Under the pieces are notes generated by a model. The model was not told the origin of the DNA. It worked only from the letters and a program-made list of their open reading frames with translations, and ran no database searches. A DNA stretch of 64,000 nt from Gambelia wislizenii (taxonomy: Eukaryota > Chordata > Lepidosauria > Squamata > Crotaphytidae). Shown here one piece after another: positions 22,716-34,691 of this stretch (within the stretch, counting starts at the first letter, position 1; every line of letters starts with the position of its first letter). The stretch is taken from assembly GCA_030847615.1 (NCBI GenBank), contig JAUMIR010000005.1, positions 109,397,116 through 109,461,115 on the forward strand. Reading direction: 5' to 3'. Made by a program: the position numbers and the translations under genes.

Positions 22716-25535
22716 ATCTCTCAGTTTTGCTTTCTTCCACATTCAAATTTTGTGGATTATGGTAAATTCTGATCAAAAAACAAATGAAAATGAAATGTTT
22801 ACCCATACTTAATCCTGTCTCTTACTTACTTTCCCTTAAAAAAAAAAAAAGATAACTGCCAGGTAGAGGGCCACCATTCCTGAAGTTTCCCCAAATTTCC
22901 CCCAATGTGCATATTTCTTTACAAATTTAACTGAATGCATGCACATTTCACCTGTAACCAAATTATTTGTGTGGGTTTTATTCAACTGCACACTTTTTTT
23001 CAGCTGTTAACATCTGAAAATGTCTGCATTATTATGTATATTCTTTGTATCTCTGAAACATCCTATAAGTCTCATTGATGAGTAAAGTCTTAAGATGAGG
23101 TGTGTTTCTTCTCAGAATGGGTTTTGGAAAGTACCAAAAGTCTACTTCCCTCTGGAAGTGTCTCAACCAAGGAAATTATTTTCCACCCCTACTTGTAACT
23201 TTTTCAACATTTTTTTAAAAATTACTTAAAATAAAGAACATCCTTAAGACTGGCAGAGTGAGACATAACCTAGAACATTCTACTGAAAATGCCTCGAGTA
23301 TCATGGTAGCACATTGGTACATCTGAGCATATCAAGAGGACCAAGCAGCAAAAGTTGTTGTAGCAGAGTTGCAATCATCAGGCAAGAAAATGAGCACACA
23401 GACACAGACGTGTGTCTGAACTATTTCTCTTTAGTAAAGAGAGCAATATTTACAAGAATCTGAGACTCCTAGCATACAGACTACATATCACAGCACATTC
23501 CTGTGCTGTACATCCCAGACTGGATGCACACAATCTGAGAGCTAAATCCAAGTCAAGACAAGTGCAGAGACAGTGAGTGGTGTGATCTAATTAAACAGTA
23601 CAGATACAGTACAGTCATGGGTGTCATGATGGAGTTCCATCATGCTGCCTTAAGGTGCAACTCCCATCATTCTACTAGAGAACTATAACTCCCTTTATCT
23701 GTAAACAGATTGTCTTGCCAGCATAGTATCAGGTAAAAAAGGGTTAATGGGGAGGGTCTCAGGCACCACCTTCACTGAGCTAATGAGATGACATCATTAC
23801 CATAACACCATGTGACTGGACTGACCAATTACAGCTTTAAACACAGGAAATCTGATGAGGATTTAACTGCTTTTGTTTGAAACCAGTGCGTGAGATTGGG
23901 AGAGATTCTGGAAGGAGATTTGAGAGAACCAAGGCTGCTATGCTGGTAGAGCAAAGCCATTCCATCCCTGGCTTGAGCTCCCAGCAGCCTGAATAACATC
24001 TCAAGGCAACAAACTGCAAGTATTTAGTAGAGATTAGGGCATGTTTAGTCGTGTTAGGGAATTCTTTTTAATTTATTTACTTTGGTTGAATGTAGCTAAA
24101 TTATACAGTTAGTGGTCCTCACACACATTTTCCCATACAGATAAGACTTTCTCCTGCACATGCCCTTCCCACGCCTGTCTCTCAGACATAATCTAGATAT
24201 GCTCACCATCTGCATTTAGCCTGTTTGCTCCTGGCCCCTACTGGCTGTAGCATACATGCCAGCTCTTAGTATAAATTACCAGTGATTGTAGATCCCATCA
24301 CCTTGACATCTAGAAGTAACTAGAAGAAGTTACTTGTTACACTAAAAAAATGAAATGCCACTTTTATTGGAACCTCTACTCACAGGAAGAGGAGGTTTAA
24401 GCTTTGTGTCCCCTCCCAATGAAAATGTCCTCCATGTTTCAAAAAGTGAATGATGGGAAAGTGCTCCCATTGGCCCCAATCTATATGAAACACCTTGATA
24501 ATAAGCACTCTCTTCTTATTATGCAAATTGCCTGCTTCAATTATTAGTTAGTGATTTTGAAGGTGAGAGTGTCAGTATAGAGAAACACCCCCTCTCCTCT
24601 TGCTCATTTTAAAATGGCAACTGAAATAGTCAGATCTTTAGAATCCCTGCCATGTCTCTATTACAGCAGGATTAGCAATGAAAAGCATTTTTAATTTTTT
24701 TTCTAGGAGTTTTTCAATTCATCCTTAGCTTGATTGCACATCTCATTTCAGCTGCTTTGTTCTAATTACAGTTACAGTCTCCAAAGAGAGGCCTTCATTC
24801 TTTGATTAGCTGTCTGGCAAATATCCACAATTTTTCTTATGGTAGCTGAAGGTTTTTAAAAGGGGGAGCATGACAGAACAACCTTTCTCAAGGCATAAAT
24901 AATGATAACACTGTGGTAGAATAAGTGATGGGCAAATTCATCTCAGCTCAGAATTTAAAAGCATGACAGGACCTGAATGCTTTCTCCAATACCTCTTTAA
25001 GCCCCTCTCTCACACTACTATAAAGATATTTTGCAGTGGCTCAGGAACAACACAGAGAGGACTGTGTACTTGCCCTTACTCCCTGATGCATCAACTGCTG
25101 ACATAACAGTATTCCAATCTTGAGGGAGCCTGTAGAAATCCTATTCTCCATAGTAGCTGTTGTCCATAGTATGGACCCAAGCACCCAGAAGACACTACAT
25201 ATCTCTGACTTCCTTGTACCTGTCTTGGGAACATTCTAAGCACCAAAGAAAGAGAGACACTAGTGCATGATAATTCACGCCAGAAAAGGACATGTAGGGC
25301 TTTTTAAAAGGAATAAACAGTTGACCATCCATTAGCATATGGAGCTTGTCTCCTCGTCGTTTTCTGCTTTCTAGTATATTTTCCACAACTTTTTAATGCC
25401 ACAAAGGATTACAAACAGGTTGTTTCCTTTCTAGAGCTGTTAATCAGTACCATCACCAATCTGAAGGAAAAGAACTTGTCACAAATAACTTTCCCCACAT
25501 GTTCCTTGTTCACTTCAGGAATGTTGTGACATATG
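22716..25535. other. Intergenic DNA with one CNE-like tract
   Basis: No gene or clear repeat. About 24650-24920 is non-repetitive text with a smooth AT-rich composition that suggests a conserved non-coding element. This is only a visual impression. Confidence 0.4.
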
Positions 25536-25756
25536 GACTTTATCACACTATAGTCTTATAGTGAAATAATTCCACCTTAATTGCTCTGGCTGCCTCTTGT
25601 GGAATTTGGGGTTTGTAGTTTAGTGAGGCCTAAGAGCTCTCTGGCTGAGAGTTGTAAATGCCCCTCCCTAAACTGCAAATCCCAGGATTCCGTAGGAGGC
25701 AGCCAGAGCAGTTAAAGTGGAATTATTGCACTATAAGACTGTAGTGTGATAAAGTC
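25536..25756. mobile_element. Palindromic MITE
   Basis: Arms start gactttatcacactata and end with gtgtgataaagtc. The first ~40 bp of each side pair with only two mismatches (through ataattccac). The centre contains ggggtttgtagtttagtgag and the opposing ctaaactgcaaatcccagg. It is the same family as 34462-34691 and 63346-63564. Confidence 0.8.
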
Positions 25757-26214
25757 AGCCTGAGCTGGTGCTGTGAACCCCTCTCCCCTATGAGGAAGTG
25801 GTGAACTACTTTCTGGGGGTCAGAGGCCACATTTCTCTCCTTAGTTCATCAGTCCCACTCACTGAAGAATCTTATCAGTAACAACATAATTTTTCCTTTA
25901 AACCAGGGTGTGGAGTCACTCTGTACCTTGTTTACAAGCACATTAGACCTTCCTCAAGGCTTTGGAATCAGAAATCAGCTTGCAAATAAAGGCTGGAATA
26001 CCATTGTATAGTCTCAACTAGAGTACAGCCATCGAACCAACATTTGGGAGACATAAAAATGGACTTGGATCTACATTTTTAAAATCATAACACTATGATC
26101 CATATACCAGAGATGTTCACAACATAATGGCTCAGAGAAAAGACACAGATAGTGACATAATGGTGGGGAGGTTGAACTGGTCAGGATTACTGGTGTATCC
26201 TTTGGTCCATACGT
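25757..26214. other. Intergenic DNA
   Basis: No supportable feature. Confidence 0.5.
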
Positions 26215-26600
26215 ATATTCAGTCACTAGGGATGTAAATCTTTGCTTTTTTAAAAAATTTGTACACCAAAATAAACAATTTCACATAGGTTTTACTTCTC
26301 TCTGGGGTGTGGTTACAAAAACTTTTTAAAATGACTTTTCCCAATATTTTGTTTTCACATTTCTGAGCTTTGTGAAAAAAATTTTTTTTGCATGAAACCC
26401 CTTGTTTTTGCACAAAATACATTTTTGCATAGCAAATGATATATTTTCTCCACAGTGTTGCTGTTTACACAAACCTCTTCCCTTTTTTTGCAAAAAGAAT
26501 CCTAAAATGCAAAAAAGAAAGAAAGAAAATGGTTTGTAACAATTGACCTTTTTTTAATAAAAAAGTGTCTCAGTCTGTAAGGATATCCTTACAGAAGGAG
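26215..26600. repeat. AT-rich old interspersed repeat
   Basis: The text tagggatgtaaatctttgc, then ttgcatgaaacc and tttttgcacaaaatac, resembles 31029-31320 and 8500-8798. The family is unknown. Confidence 0.35.
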
Positions 26601-26959
26601 AAAAAATTGTAAGTGTGATTTACATTAATAGTTGTTGTTTACCTGAGATGTTATATAAAACCAATATGGTGGGCAGTTACAACACTCATATGGTTCTTTC
26701 CATGCTGAGAATGAATGGCATCTATTGGATTTAGTCAGTACAGACTAATGAGAATTTCCCTTCAGTTCATTTCTGAGGAAATTACAAAAAAAATTCAAGC
26801 TTATTTGGGACAGGGGAAAAAAGGTGAAAAAAATTCAGAAGAAAGGAAAAAATAATAGCTCTCCTTATTCTTGTGAGACTGAGAAGAAAAGAACAAGGAA
26901 ATGTTCATAGTTGTTCCATCTACCTTCCATGAGAAATCTGAAAGAAGAAAATAAATTAA
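26601..26959. other. AT-rich intergenic DNA
   Basis: Nothing recognisable. Confidence 0.5.
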
Positions 26960-28209
26960 GGAGATTATCTGACTCATTAAATATGGTGTTATCACAATGC
27001 CAGGAGATTGCTAACGGGCTCCCTTTTCAGACAATGTCATTCTCCTCTCATAGTGCATCCATCCTGCTGCCATTCCACCAGCACTGCTTTTTATTGACAG
27101 GAGAAGCCATCGATACATCCCCCGTTCTGTTTCTGTTACAGATTTGACAGCGTCTGAAAAGGTGCCCCATTCTGCTGGCGAGATCCCATTGTAAATGGGA
27201 GGTCCCTGCTAGAACATTTCCTGGTGAGATCAGGACATCCAGGTAAGTGACACACTTTTTTAAGGGTTTACTTGGAAGAAATTTTGGGAAAAGATTCATA
27301 AAATCTTGGAAGAAGTGTTACAATTTCATTTGAACCAAAACCTGAGTTATTCTTGTTAAATATGACTGATGGAATAGAAAAGGGAGTGGAGGTAAAAAAT
27401 TGGAAGATTATATTGTATCTAATTTCAGCAGCAAGAATAATAATAGCTCAAAAGTGGAACTCACATAAGGCTCCCACATTAGAAGAATGGTTCAGGAAAT
27501 CCGAAGATTTCCTGGAATTAGATATATTGACAGCTAGAATTCATAATTTACCTAAGAGGAAATCTTTGGAAAAATGGAAACCAATTTTAAAATACTGGGA
27601 AACAAGAGGAATGTGTTACGATGAGGAAAACTTGTTATTAATGGGATAATGAGGGGAGGGATAAAGGAAACAATGTATATATAGTAACAGAACAGGGAAT
27701 CTGCAGAGATTAAGTAAGTAAGAAAGAGAATATATGAAGTTGTTATAACAATGATTTAAGCATAATATCTACTCCAATAGTACCAACATATAGGAAGTCA
27801 AAGAAATTTTTTTGACTGAATGATTGTACAGTAGGTAATAAGTATTCATAGATGCGATTAATGTTACAAGACTGTATTATATAAGATGTAGGAAATTTGA
27901 ATAAAGATTAATTATGTAAAGGAAGTTTTAGACTGTGTTTTTGTGCTTGCTGTTAATTTTTTCTTGTTATTTTGCTTTTTATTTTTGAATTTCCCTCATT
28001 CTCGGTCTTCTCACAAGTATGGGTGGGATTTCACTCTAGGAACTGAACAGAGCTCCATTAGAGCTCCATTCACTCCTGGGCTGCCCTGAAGATGCTACAA
28101 AAGGCAGGTCTGAAAAGTTTTGTTCTCGTGTCAGGACAGGGATGGGAGAGGGGCAGGAGAGGAGATTGTGGGACAGGAACACTATTTTCGTTCCTGCCTG
28201 ATAATCTCC
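26960..28209. mobile_element. TIR element (GGAGATTATC) carrying an L1 insertion
   Basis: The left end ggagattatctga and right end cctgataatctcc are inverted repeats. The body matches 19931-20488 in the same order (cagacaatgtcattc, cctggtgagatcaggacatc, gtttacttggaag ... ttttagactgtg, tttgaatttcc). The match is interrupted at 27279-27920 by an L1 fragment. It is non-autonomous. Confidence 0.7.
27279..27920 (+). pseudogene. L1 LINE ORF2 C-terminal fragment
   Basis: Coding sense runs in two frames. FWEKIHKILEEVLQF is read from about 27282, then after a frameshift near 27350 comes KNWKIILYLISAARIIIAQKW with PTLEEWFRK and LDILTARI to the stop at 27649. This is the far C-terminus of vertebrate L1 ORF2, after RT. 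A ~270-bp 3' UTR ending taataaagattaattatgtaaa-like text follows. It is flanked by ggaag on both sides (27274-27278, 27921-27925), a short target duplication. It is a strongly 5'-truncated, dead insertion. Confidence 0.8.
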
Positions 28210-29514
28210 TAAGTATACTACTAACAAATCCATTTGCCAACTATATTTCCCTAGTTAGGCAAGGTGTGGTTGACCTTCAAAATGAGCCTTTTATAAGGAG
28301 GAGGAACCAGAACATCACAGAAGTGTGTGCTCTCTCTAGAAATTTCTCTAGAAATTACTAATCTGTTACCCAATTGCCCATCTAAATATTTAAGAACACT
28401 CCCATCCAAAAAAGGATATGAAGTTAACTGTTAACTACCTACCCCCTTTGATCTCAAATAATAGGTTCATAGTTACTCCTCTAAGCAACAATCTGGGATG
28501 GATACAACCTGCATCTCCTTCTTGATTACTTCCCATAAGCATCTAATTGGTCACTGTTAAAACCAGGAAGGTGGACTGGATGGCTGTTTGGTCTGATCCA
28601 GCAAGGCTGTGCTCATTTTCTTTTGGTCAAAACTGTTTAGTGCAATTTGCTGGACATTACAGGAGAATGCCTGACAGGAAGTTGAGGGTCAACTTCCATG
28701 ATTAGAAAATCATCACATATGGTGCTGCAGCCTCCCAGCTCCTCTGGAACAGTATCGGCAGGGGGACAGTGTCATCCAAAACAGCCCCCCTGCCGCACAG
28801 CAGCCTCGGAACAGGGACAAGCCTGCTTGCGCTACAAATAGCAGTCCAAAAAAGTCCTAGGTGTCATAGTTTGACCTATTTCATCTATTGGATCTTTGGC
28901 TCATGATGAAAAGAACGTCAGCATGTCAGATATGAATTCTTGGTACAATGTGCTGTTAAATATGGATGTAGCATGGGTGTCCTGGTTTCTGTTAACTTTA
29001 TACAGAGTTCTCAAACTAATGTAACAGTTATTTCATCTGAAGGGAAAAAATATTTATAAGATGTTAAGATACACAATATTTAGGAAACTAATAAAATGGA
29101 AAAAAATAAAAATTAGCTATATTTATTGGTCTCATAACTTTAGCTCTTACGATTATTCTTTATGGACTACACTAGTAACTTTAGAAAATATAAGCAGAAA
29201 TCCTGTTCCCCTTCTCTTTTTTTTCTTCTAGAAAAATTAATTTATTTTTAGATTCAAATGATAAATCCTTCTTGGTTTATATCCTCCACTGGAGTTGGAA
29301 ATGCTTCATTCTTCTGTTCTTTGGAGCTTCAACTCCCAGAAGAGCTGTCATCCAAAATATCTAGATAATCAAAGTTTTCCACTTGTATGTTATAGGTTCA
29401 TTTGTATTTTTAAACTTTAAATACTGAGTAGTAGATACAGAACCAAATATTTACATAGTCCTTCCTAAGGGCCTGTTCACTCATTAATATATGTCTCTTG
29501 ATTTTTCATCACTT
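28210..29514. other. Intergenic DNA with a retroelement tail
   Basis: At about 28561-28625, aggtggactggatggctgtt and ggtctgatccagcaaggctg match the 3' end of common squamate LINE/SINE families. A small GC-rich patch lies at 28720-28830. Otherwise nothing is recognised. Confidence 0.45.
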
Positions 29515-30332
29515 AGGGCTTGACTACACAGAGGGTAAAAAATCCAGATGAGATTAAGGTTACTTTAGCCCATAGCTGTGGTGCATGAAATTCGGGCTAC
29601 TTTGGCCTGGATTTAAGTGCCACACTTGCCAAACCTTGAATCTGCATTGGGTTTGTTTCCACTGAAGGCTGTTTCAATGCTGAGCTCCAAGAAAGCAAAG
29701 TGCCAGTGGTAGTTACCTCTCTAATGCCTGAATGGGCAGCTACCACTGATGTTTTGCTTTTCCTGGAGCTCAGAGGGGTGATTGTACAACAGAAACAGAA
29801 AGCCCAAGCAGTAACTGCCCAATCTGGCTTCAGAGAGAGCAGCTACTGCTGGTGCTTTGCTTTTCCCAGAGCTCAGAGAGGCAATTGTGTGCTGAAAAAT
29901 CAAAGTCTCAATGGTAGTCACACTCTCTGAAGCCAGATTGGGTGGCTACAGCTGGGACTTTGATTTTCTGGCACACAATTGCCCCTCTGAGCTCCAGGAA
30001 AAGCAAATCTCCAGTGATAGCTGCCATTTCTGAAGCCAGAACAGGCGACTAGCAACATGATGGTGGGGCTTGCCGGGGGTTTTGACCTCAGAAAGAGTGA
30101 CTACCAGTGGGGCTCTGGCTTTGGAATGAAAAGTGGCACCAAGGAGAGGGGAAATGGTGGCACCTCAGGCAGCGCTTGTACTTTGTCTCCTTCCCACACA
30201 CCCGAACCCAGTGCAGATAGATTGTTCACTTGGCAGTTTTCTTTGGTGTTTCCACCAAACTCCAGAGATTACTGCATGCTTTGTAAAACCCAGATTAAGG
30301 GGTTTCCCCCCAAGTCTGGTGTGAATAGGGCC
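29515..30332. mobile_element. Foldback MITE with repeated inverted blocks
   Basis: Ends gggcttgactacacaga and tctggtgtgaatagggcc are imperfect inverted repeats. Inside, one block (agagctcagagaggcaattg) recurs in direct and inverted form at about 29765, 29870 and 29975, separated by other shared text (ctgaagccagattggg). The small frames here follow from these repeats. The family appears related to 20671-21324. Confidence 0.6.
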
Positions 30333-30987
30333 ATATATCATTATCATTACACAATATTGTACCAGATTCAGGGAAAAGGCTGCACATTGTGTAGTATTAT
30401 TGGGTTGGATTCAGGGGGGAGTCAGAGTTTTTCACTGGTGTAGATAAACTCTAAGTGACTCAATACATTGGTCCTGTTCCATCTGTTGTTGGCTGCAACA
30501 CCAGTTACAACTGTGCTTACATCTGTGGATGGGTAAATACCCCTCAGACATTCCAAACAGAACTTTCATATTACACCACATCTCTCCAGAAGCAAGATCT
30601 TCAATAAAGTCATTTCACATGCTCTGTTGCCAGTCACCAAGTCTATCGTTGTAGTAATCCAGAAAGGCCAATGAAGAAACATGCAGTTATATCCTGAGCC
30701 TTGATGCTTTATTAACATGAGAACTGAAGACAATTGTCTGAGGCATCAACAGTGATTCAAGTTTTGCAGGAACTGTAACTTTAGCCTGCCTACTATTCTA
30801 GCAGGCAGTTAAACAACAGTAATACAAATTTATTAGTAGTATCTTTAGTATATTAGGAAGATAGTATATTAGGAAGATAGATTTATCTGACCACAGATAA
30901 ATCTATGTTAATATATTGATGCTAGTTTTTGAAATAAATACATTTTTGTTTTAATTTGTCTTTGTTTTGTACTATGCATGGGCACAA
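30333..30987. other. Intergenic DNA
   Basis: A direct repeat gtatattaggaagatag occurs twice at about 30848-30880. No other feature. Confidence 0.5.
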
Positions 30988-31028
30988 TATACCACTTCTC
31001 AGCCTTTTGGCAAAGATCAAATGTAGAT
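30988..31028 (+). pseudogene. U2 snRNA 5'-end fragment (pseudogene)
   Basis: The ~40 bases containing acttctcagccttttggc and aaagatcaaatgtaga match the invariant first 40 nt of U2 spliceosomal RNA (stem I and the start of the branch-site region), with a few changes and a small insertion near position 3. The remainder of U2 (Sm site, stems III-IV) is absent and no snRNA promoter is visible. It is a 5' fragment that was probably copied by a LINE machinery. Confidence 0.7.
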
Positions 31029-31320
31029 ATATGTAAATGTTGCCTTAATTTGGCAAGAATGAATAATTTCAACACTTTTGTACCCATTCTGTGAGAATGC
31101 AATGATTTTTGTGCATTGTTTGAGCATTTTTGATATTTGGGACTTTCCTGTTTGGGGGGAATCGCTTCTTTTTTCCCTTGCAAAAATACATGTGGTTTTC
31201 CTGCACAAAAACCCCCAACAACTGACCCATACATTTTAAGGCAGAAAACATCCAAAGTATATTGTTGCCTGCACACAAATTTTGGTTTTCTTTGTACAGA
31301 AATACAGGCAGGAAAACTTG
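31029..31320. repeat. AT-rich old interspersed repeat
   Basis: Text such as ttgcaaaaatacatgtggtt and cctgcacaaaaaccccc resembles 26215-26600. It follows the U2 fragment directly. Open minus-strand frames (30908-31461) are artefacts of composition. Confidence 0.35.
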
Positions 31321-31326
31321 CTTTCT

Positions 31327-31368
31327 CCCCCCCCCTCTCTCTCTCTGTGTGTGTGTGTGTGTGTGCAG
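31327..31368. repeat. Compound C / CT / GT microsatellite
   Basis: A C run, then (CT)n, then (GT)n, 42 bases in all. Confidence 0.9.
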
Positions 31369-31420
31369 AAATCTGTGTGTATTCATAGATTGTGTGTATT
31401 TTATACAATCTGCCATACTA

Positions 31421-32671
31421 TAGTTGCTGGTCCCCACCCTTTCCCAATATATACACATCACAAAAATCTTTCTACTTTGTGTCTATTCACACCATTGTGA
31501 CATGAAAAATACAAGTTTTAAAAGTAGAAGAAGAGAATGGATGCAAAAAATTTTTGAACTTTGATTCCACACTAATATTGCTCCTTTTATTTCTGACTTA
31601 TTAGTCACATGACATATGTTATTCAAGTTCACGAAAAGAATCTTGACACCACAGATACAGGTTTTCACTTTGTTCCTCCTCCACTATAGAAAGCTTGCAA
31701 ACTGACACCATTTAAATAGTTCTCTTTACATTTGGCAGCTTTTGACAAAATGGAAAGCCCATTGGGCCTCAAGTGGCACTGACTGTTCAGTGTTTGCTTT
31801 GCATTTTTGCTTTCTGCATTTTTAGTTGTTCAATAAGGTGTAGAAAAGAGAGAGGGGGGAATTACTGTCAAGCAGATAAGCCAAATAAAAATAATAGAAA
31901 CGTTTACCTATGGGGAGGATCTGAACCATGCAAGCTGTCTGTCAAACCTTACTGCCTCAAGCAATTGAAATTCAGCAGAAGAAAGGGATATACTAGGAGC
32001 ATTTTGCTACTTCTGTGATCTAGATGGGCAGCAGCAATGGAGATAAAATTCTTATGTTTTGAAAGAAATTTGCTCAAAAGTTACCCATATAAATATGTGT
32101 CTGTCAGAAATGGTCTCCATGCTTTTGAAGACACTGGCATCTATCCATAAAAAAAAGCAAATTGCCATTTGTTAGCAGGGGGATTCTCACTCATTTACCT
32201 GATGTGCTGTGGCTAGGGATGCAAAGATATCTCATGGTGGATGAGATTTTAGCTAAAATCAGATGTCTCAGTTTGGCAAGACAGCATCTCAAGAATTCTC
32301 CAATCCCATCAGGAGATCTTGCAAGCAACCAAGACCATGACACCACATGCTGGTGGTGGTAGGTTTGGTCATGGTTTCCACAATTTCTGAAAAATATACT
32401 TTGCACAAAACTCTGATTAAAACTAGTGCTGCCCCATACCTCATTCCAAACATAAGCACACACAGAGACAGTAAGTACAACAGTGTAGGCTAAATGATTA
32501 TCAACACAAAGAATCCATCATATGGTACTGCACATTTACTAGCAATTAACATGTTTCACAACAGTTTACTATCAATTAGCACATTTCAAACAAATCAACT
32601 CAAGAAAAATGTGCACATTTTCTCCAAGACCAGCAAAACTACCACCTGTAACTATACCCTACAGTCGCTCC
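31421..32671. other. AT-rich intergenic DNA
   Basis: No gene or clear repeat. Confidence 0.5.
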
Positions 32672-33557
32672 CTATATCTCATAATTGGTAATATTAAAAC
32701 ACTTCAAGGGGCTTAGTAGACCAGGGTAGGCAAAAAGGTGAGGTCAAATGGAGTTCAGAAGGACCTGGGTAGGTGTCATGGAAAAATATTGGCAGACACA
32801 GTCAAGACAGGATTAAGCAAAGCCCCTAGTAAACAACACCATTGCAGAGGTATGTGTTTATCCCTTCTTTGATAACCATGGTGATGACTCATACATCACA
32901 AACAGTGACCAAAACAACTTTTATCCCCAGAAAATATCCCTCTGCAGCCTCCTCTTGTCCTACAATGTGAGGTTGCCATAAACCCATCAATTCCTATCTC
33001 TCAGCCATTAAGAGCAATCAGCAGAGTTTTGGTTTCCTTTGTTTATTTGGTGGGAACCCCGTCTAAGCTTTGTTCTAAGCCAAAATACCCTTTCAGGACA
33101 TGAAGTACCATATATAAATATTAGACCCAAACAATAGCAAAGTGTGTCACTCTGGACGAGACCCATCGCTCTCTATGTTGGTGCACCCCTGGATAGAATC
33201 TTCCAGTGCCACCCTCGTACTTCCATCTGAGTTCTTCTCTACTCTCAAGACTGGCAACGATAGTCCCATCTCCTGAATCTATTTCTCTATCCAACCTTTT
33301 TGTCTTAAACTCTTCATCAGCCTTGCATAGTTCTTGCGAGTGTGTGTTGTGTGTGTGAATGCTTCCTCGGTTATTTCCCAATAAAAACCATTTATTTCAC
33401 TTTAACCTAGAGTTCTCTGCAATGAGTACTGGTATACACAGGTGAAAAATCCCAAAGTTACCAGCCTCTTGCAGCATTCCATTTAGGCTATAATAATTCC
33501 CCCACCTAATAATAGATCACAGGTTGGCTCCCCATGGACCCCCCCCCCACCTCTTCA
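32672..33557 (+). mobile_element. Solo LTR-like repeat, copy B
   Basis: Homologous to copy A (16728-17626) along its length. A TATA-like box is visible (atataaatatt, about 33113-33123), an AATAAA (33380) and the conserved block gtactggtatacacaggtg (33428). No flanking internal sequence suggests a full provirus. Confidence 0.55.
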
Positions 33558-33737
33558 GGTGACACACCACCAAAACCAACAAAAACTACAAGAGCTTTCC
33601 ATCTTGCATCAGTTTGTATCAAGAATTCTTTTTTTTTTTCAGTTCTCATTTACATTGTGTGATGGTGAATCAATCAGGATTTGTATCCTTAAAGGTAGGC
33701 TACTGGTATCAGTAGGTTTTCTTTATCTGTGTGACTG

Positions 33738-34230
33738 GGGGCTTATCTAGATGGGAAATATAACCTGTCTTGTCTCCCTCTCAGAGACTTGCAGTCCTGA
33801 CAATGCAGGGCTTTTGCCCCATTTTGCCCACAGGCAGTCCTCGCCACCCGGGGCAGATATGGAGCTCAGATGAGGAAAGATGGGGTAGGGGCTGATAAAA
33901 CATTGTACCTGTTTTACCTCATTTCTGCCAGGAGGAAACAGATCTGGCTTGATGTGTCCACAGTTCTGCCAGTCTCTGGATCTCCAGGAAGGCAGGAAAG
34001 AGTCCCACAAGGCTGGTCACATGCAGGGGGCCTTGGTCACATGTTGCAGGCCCCTTCTGCCTTCTAAGACAATGAGGTAAATGGAGGTGGTGGTGGCTGC
34101 AGCAGTGGGCTGGTGGGCATTCTGGACTTACTTCCACTCCATGGAGTGACTGGGGGAACAACACGTCTGATCCATGGCTAGGATATACAAGCAGGGAGCC
34201 AGAGTATCCTGCCTCATGTAAATGAGCCCT
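33738..34230. mobile_element. TIR element related to 1504-1808
   Basis: The left end gggcttatctagatgg and the right end, whose reverse complement is gggctcatttacatgagg, are imperfect inverted repeats. The internal text (gcagtcctgacaatgcaggg, gggctgataaaac) matches 1504-1808. It is non-coding. Confidence 0.55.
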
Positions 34231-34461
34231 AGACTCCCAATAATTCCCTTTTCGGGGCCAAGTCTAGGTGATAGTACACCAGTTAAATTCCAACCCACTA
34301 TCTCTCAGGTAATCTATTGATTATCTGTTTTGTGACCTTAATAATATTTCATGACAATCTTGTATCTAGCCAAAATTTCTGTAGGTGTCAAAGTACATAG
34401 GGTAATATCTTTTATGAGACCTATTTTTGTGGCTGAAAGAGTAAGGAAGATTTGAGTAGTG

Positions 34462-34691
34462 TTAGGAGATTTTCACACTACACTGTTATAGTGTTACTAT
34501 TCCAGTTTAACTGCTCTGGCTTCGTCCTGTGGAATTCTGGGGTTTATAGTTTAGTGAGGCCTAAGATCTCTCTGGCTGAGAGTTCTAAATGCCCCTCCGT
34601 AAACTGCAAATCTCAGGATTCTACAGGAGGCAGCCATGGCAAATAAAGTGGAATAGTAACACTATAACAGTGTAGTGTGAAAATCTCCTAA
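34462..34691. mobile_element. Palindromic MITE with 43-bp perfect arms
   Basis: The first 43 bases (from ttaggagattttcacactac to ...actattcca) and the last 43 are exact reverse complements. The inner part holds ggggtttatagtttagtgag against ctaaactgcaaatctcagg-type text. Such near-complete palindromes are hallmark non-autonomous DNA transposons. Superfamily undetermined, since the palindrome hides the target duplication. Confidence 0.85.

Noticed and set aside
30908..31461. Overlapping 166- and 130-codon minus-strand frames
   Set aside because: They run through a GT/CT microsatellite and an AT-rich repeat; HTHTHT and REREG runs are microsatellite translation.
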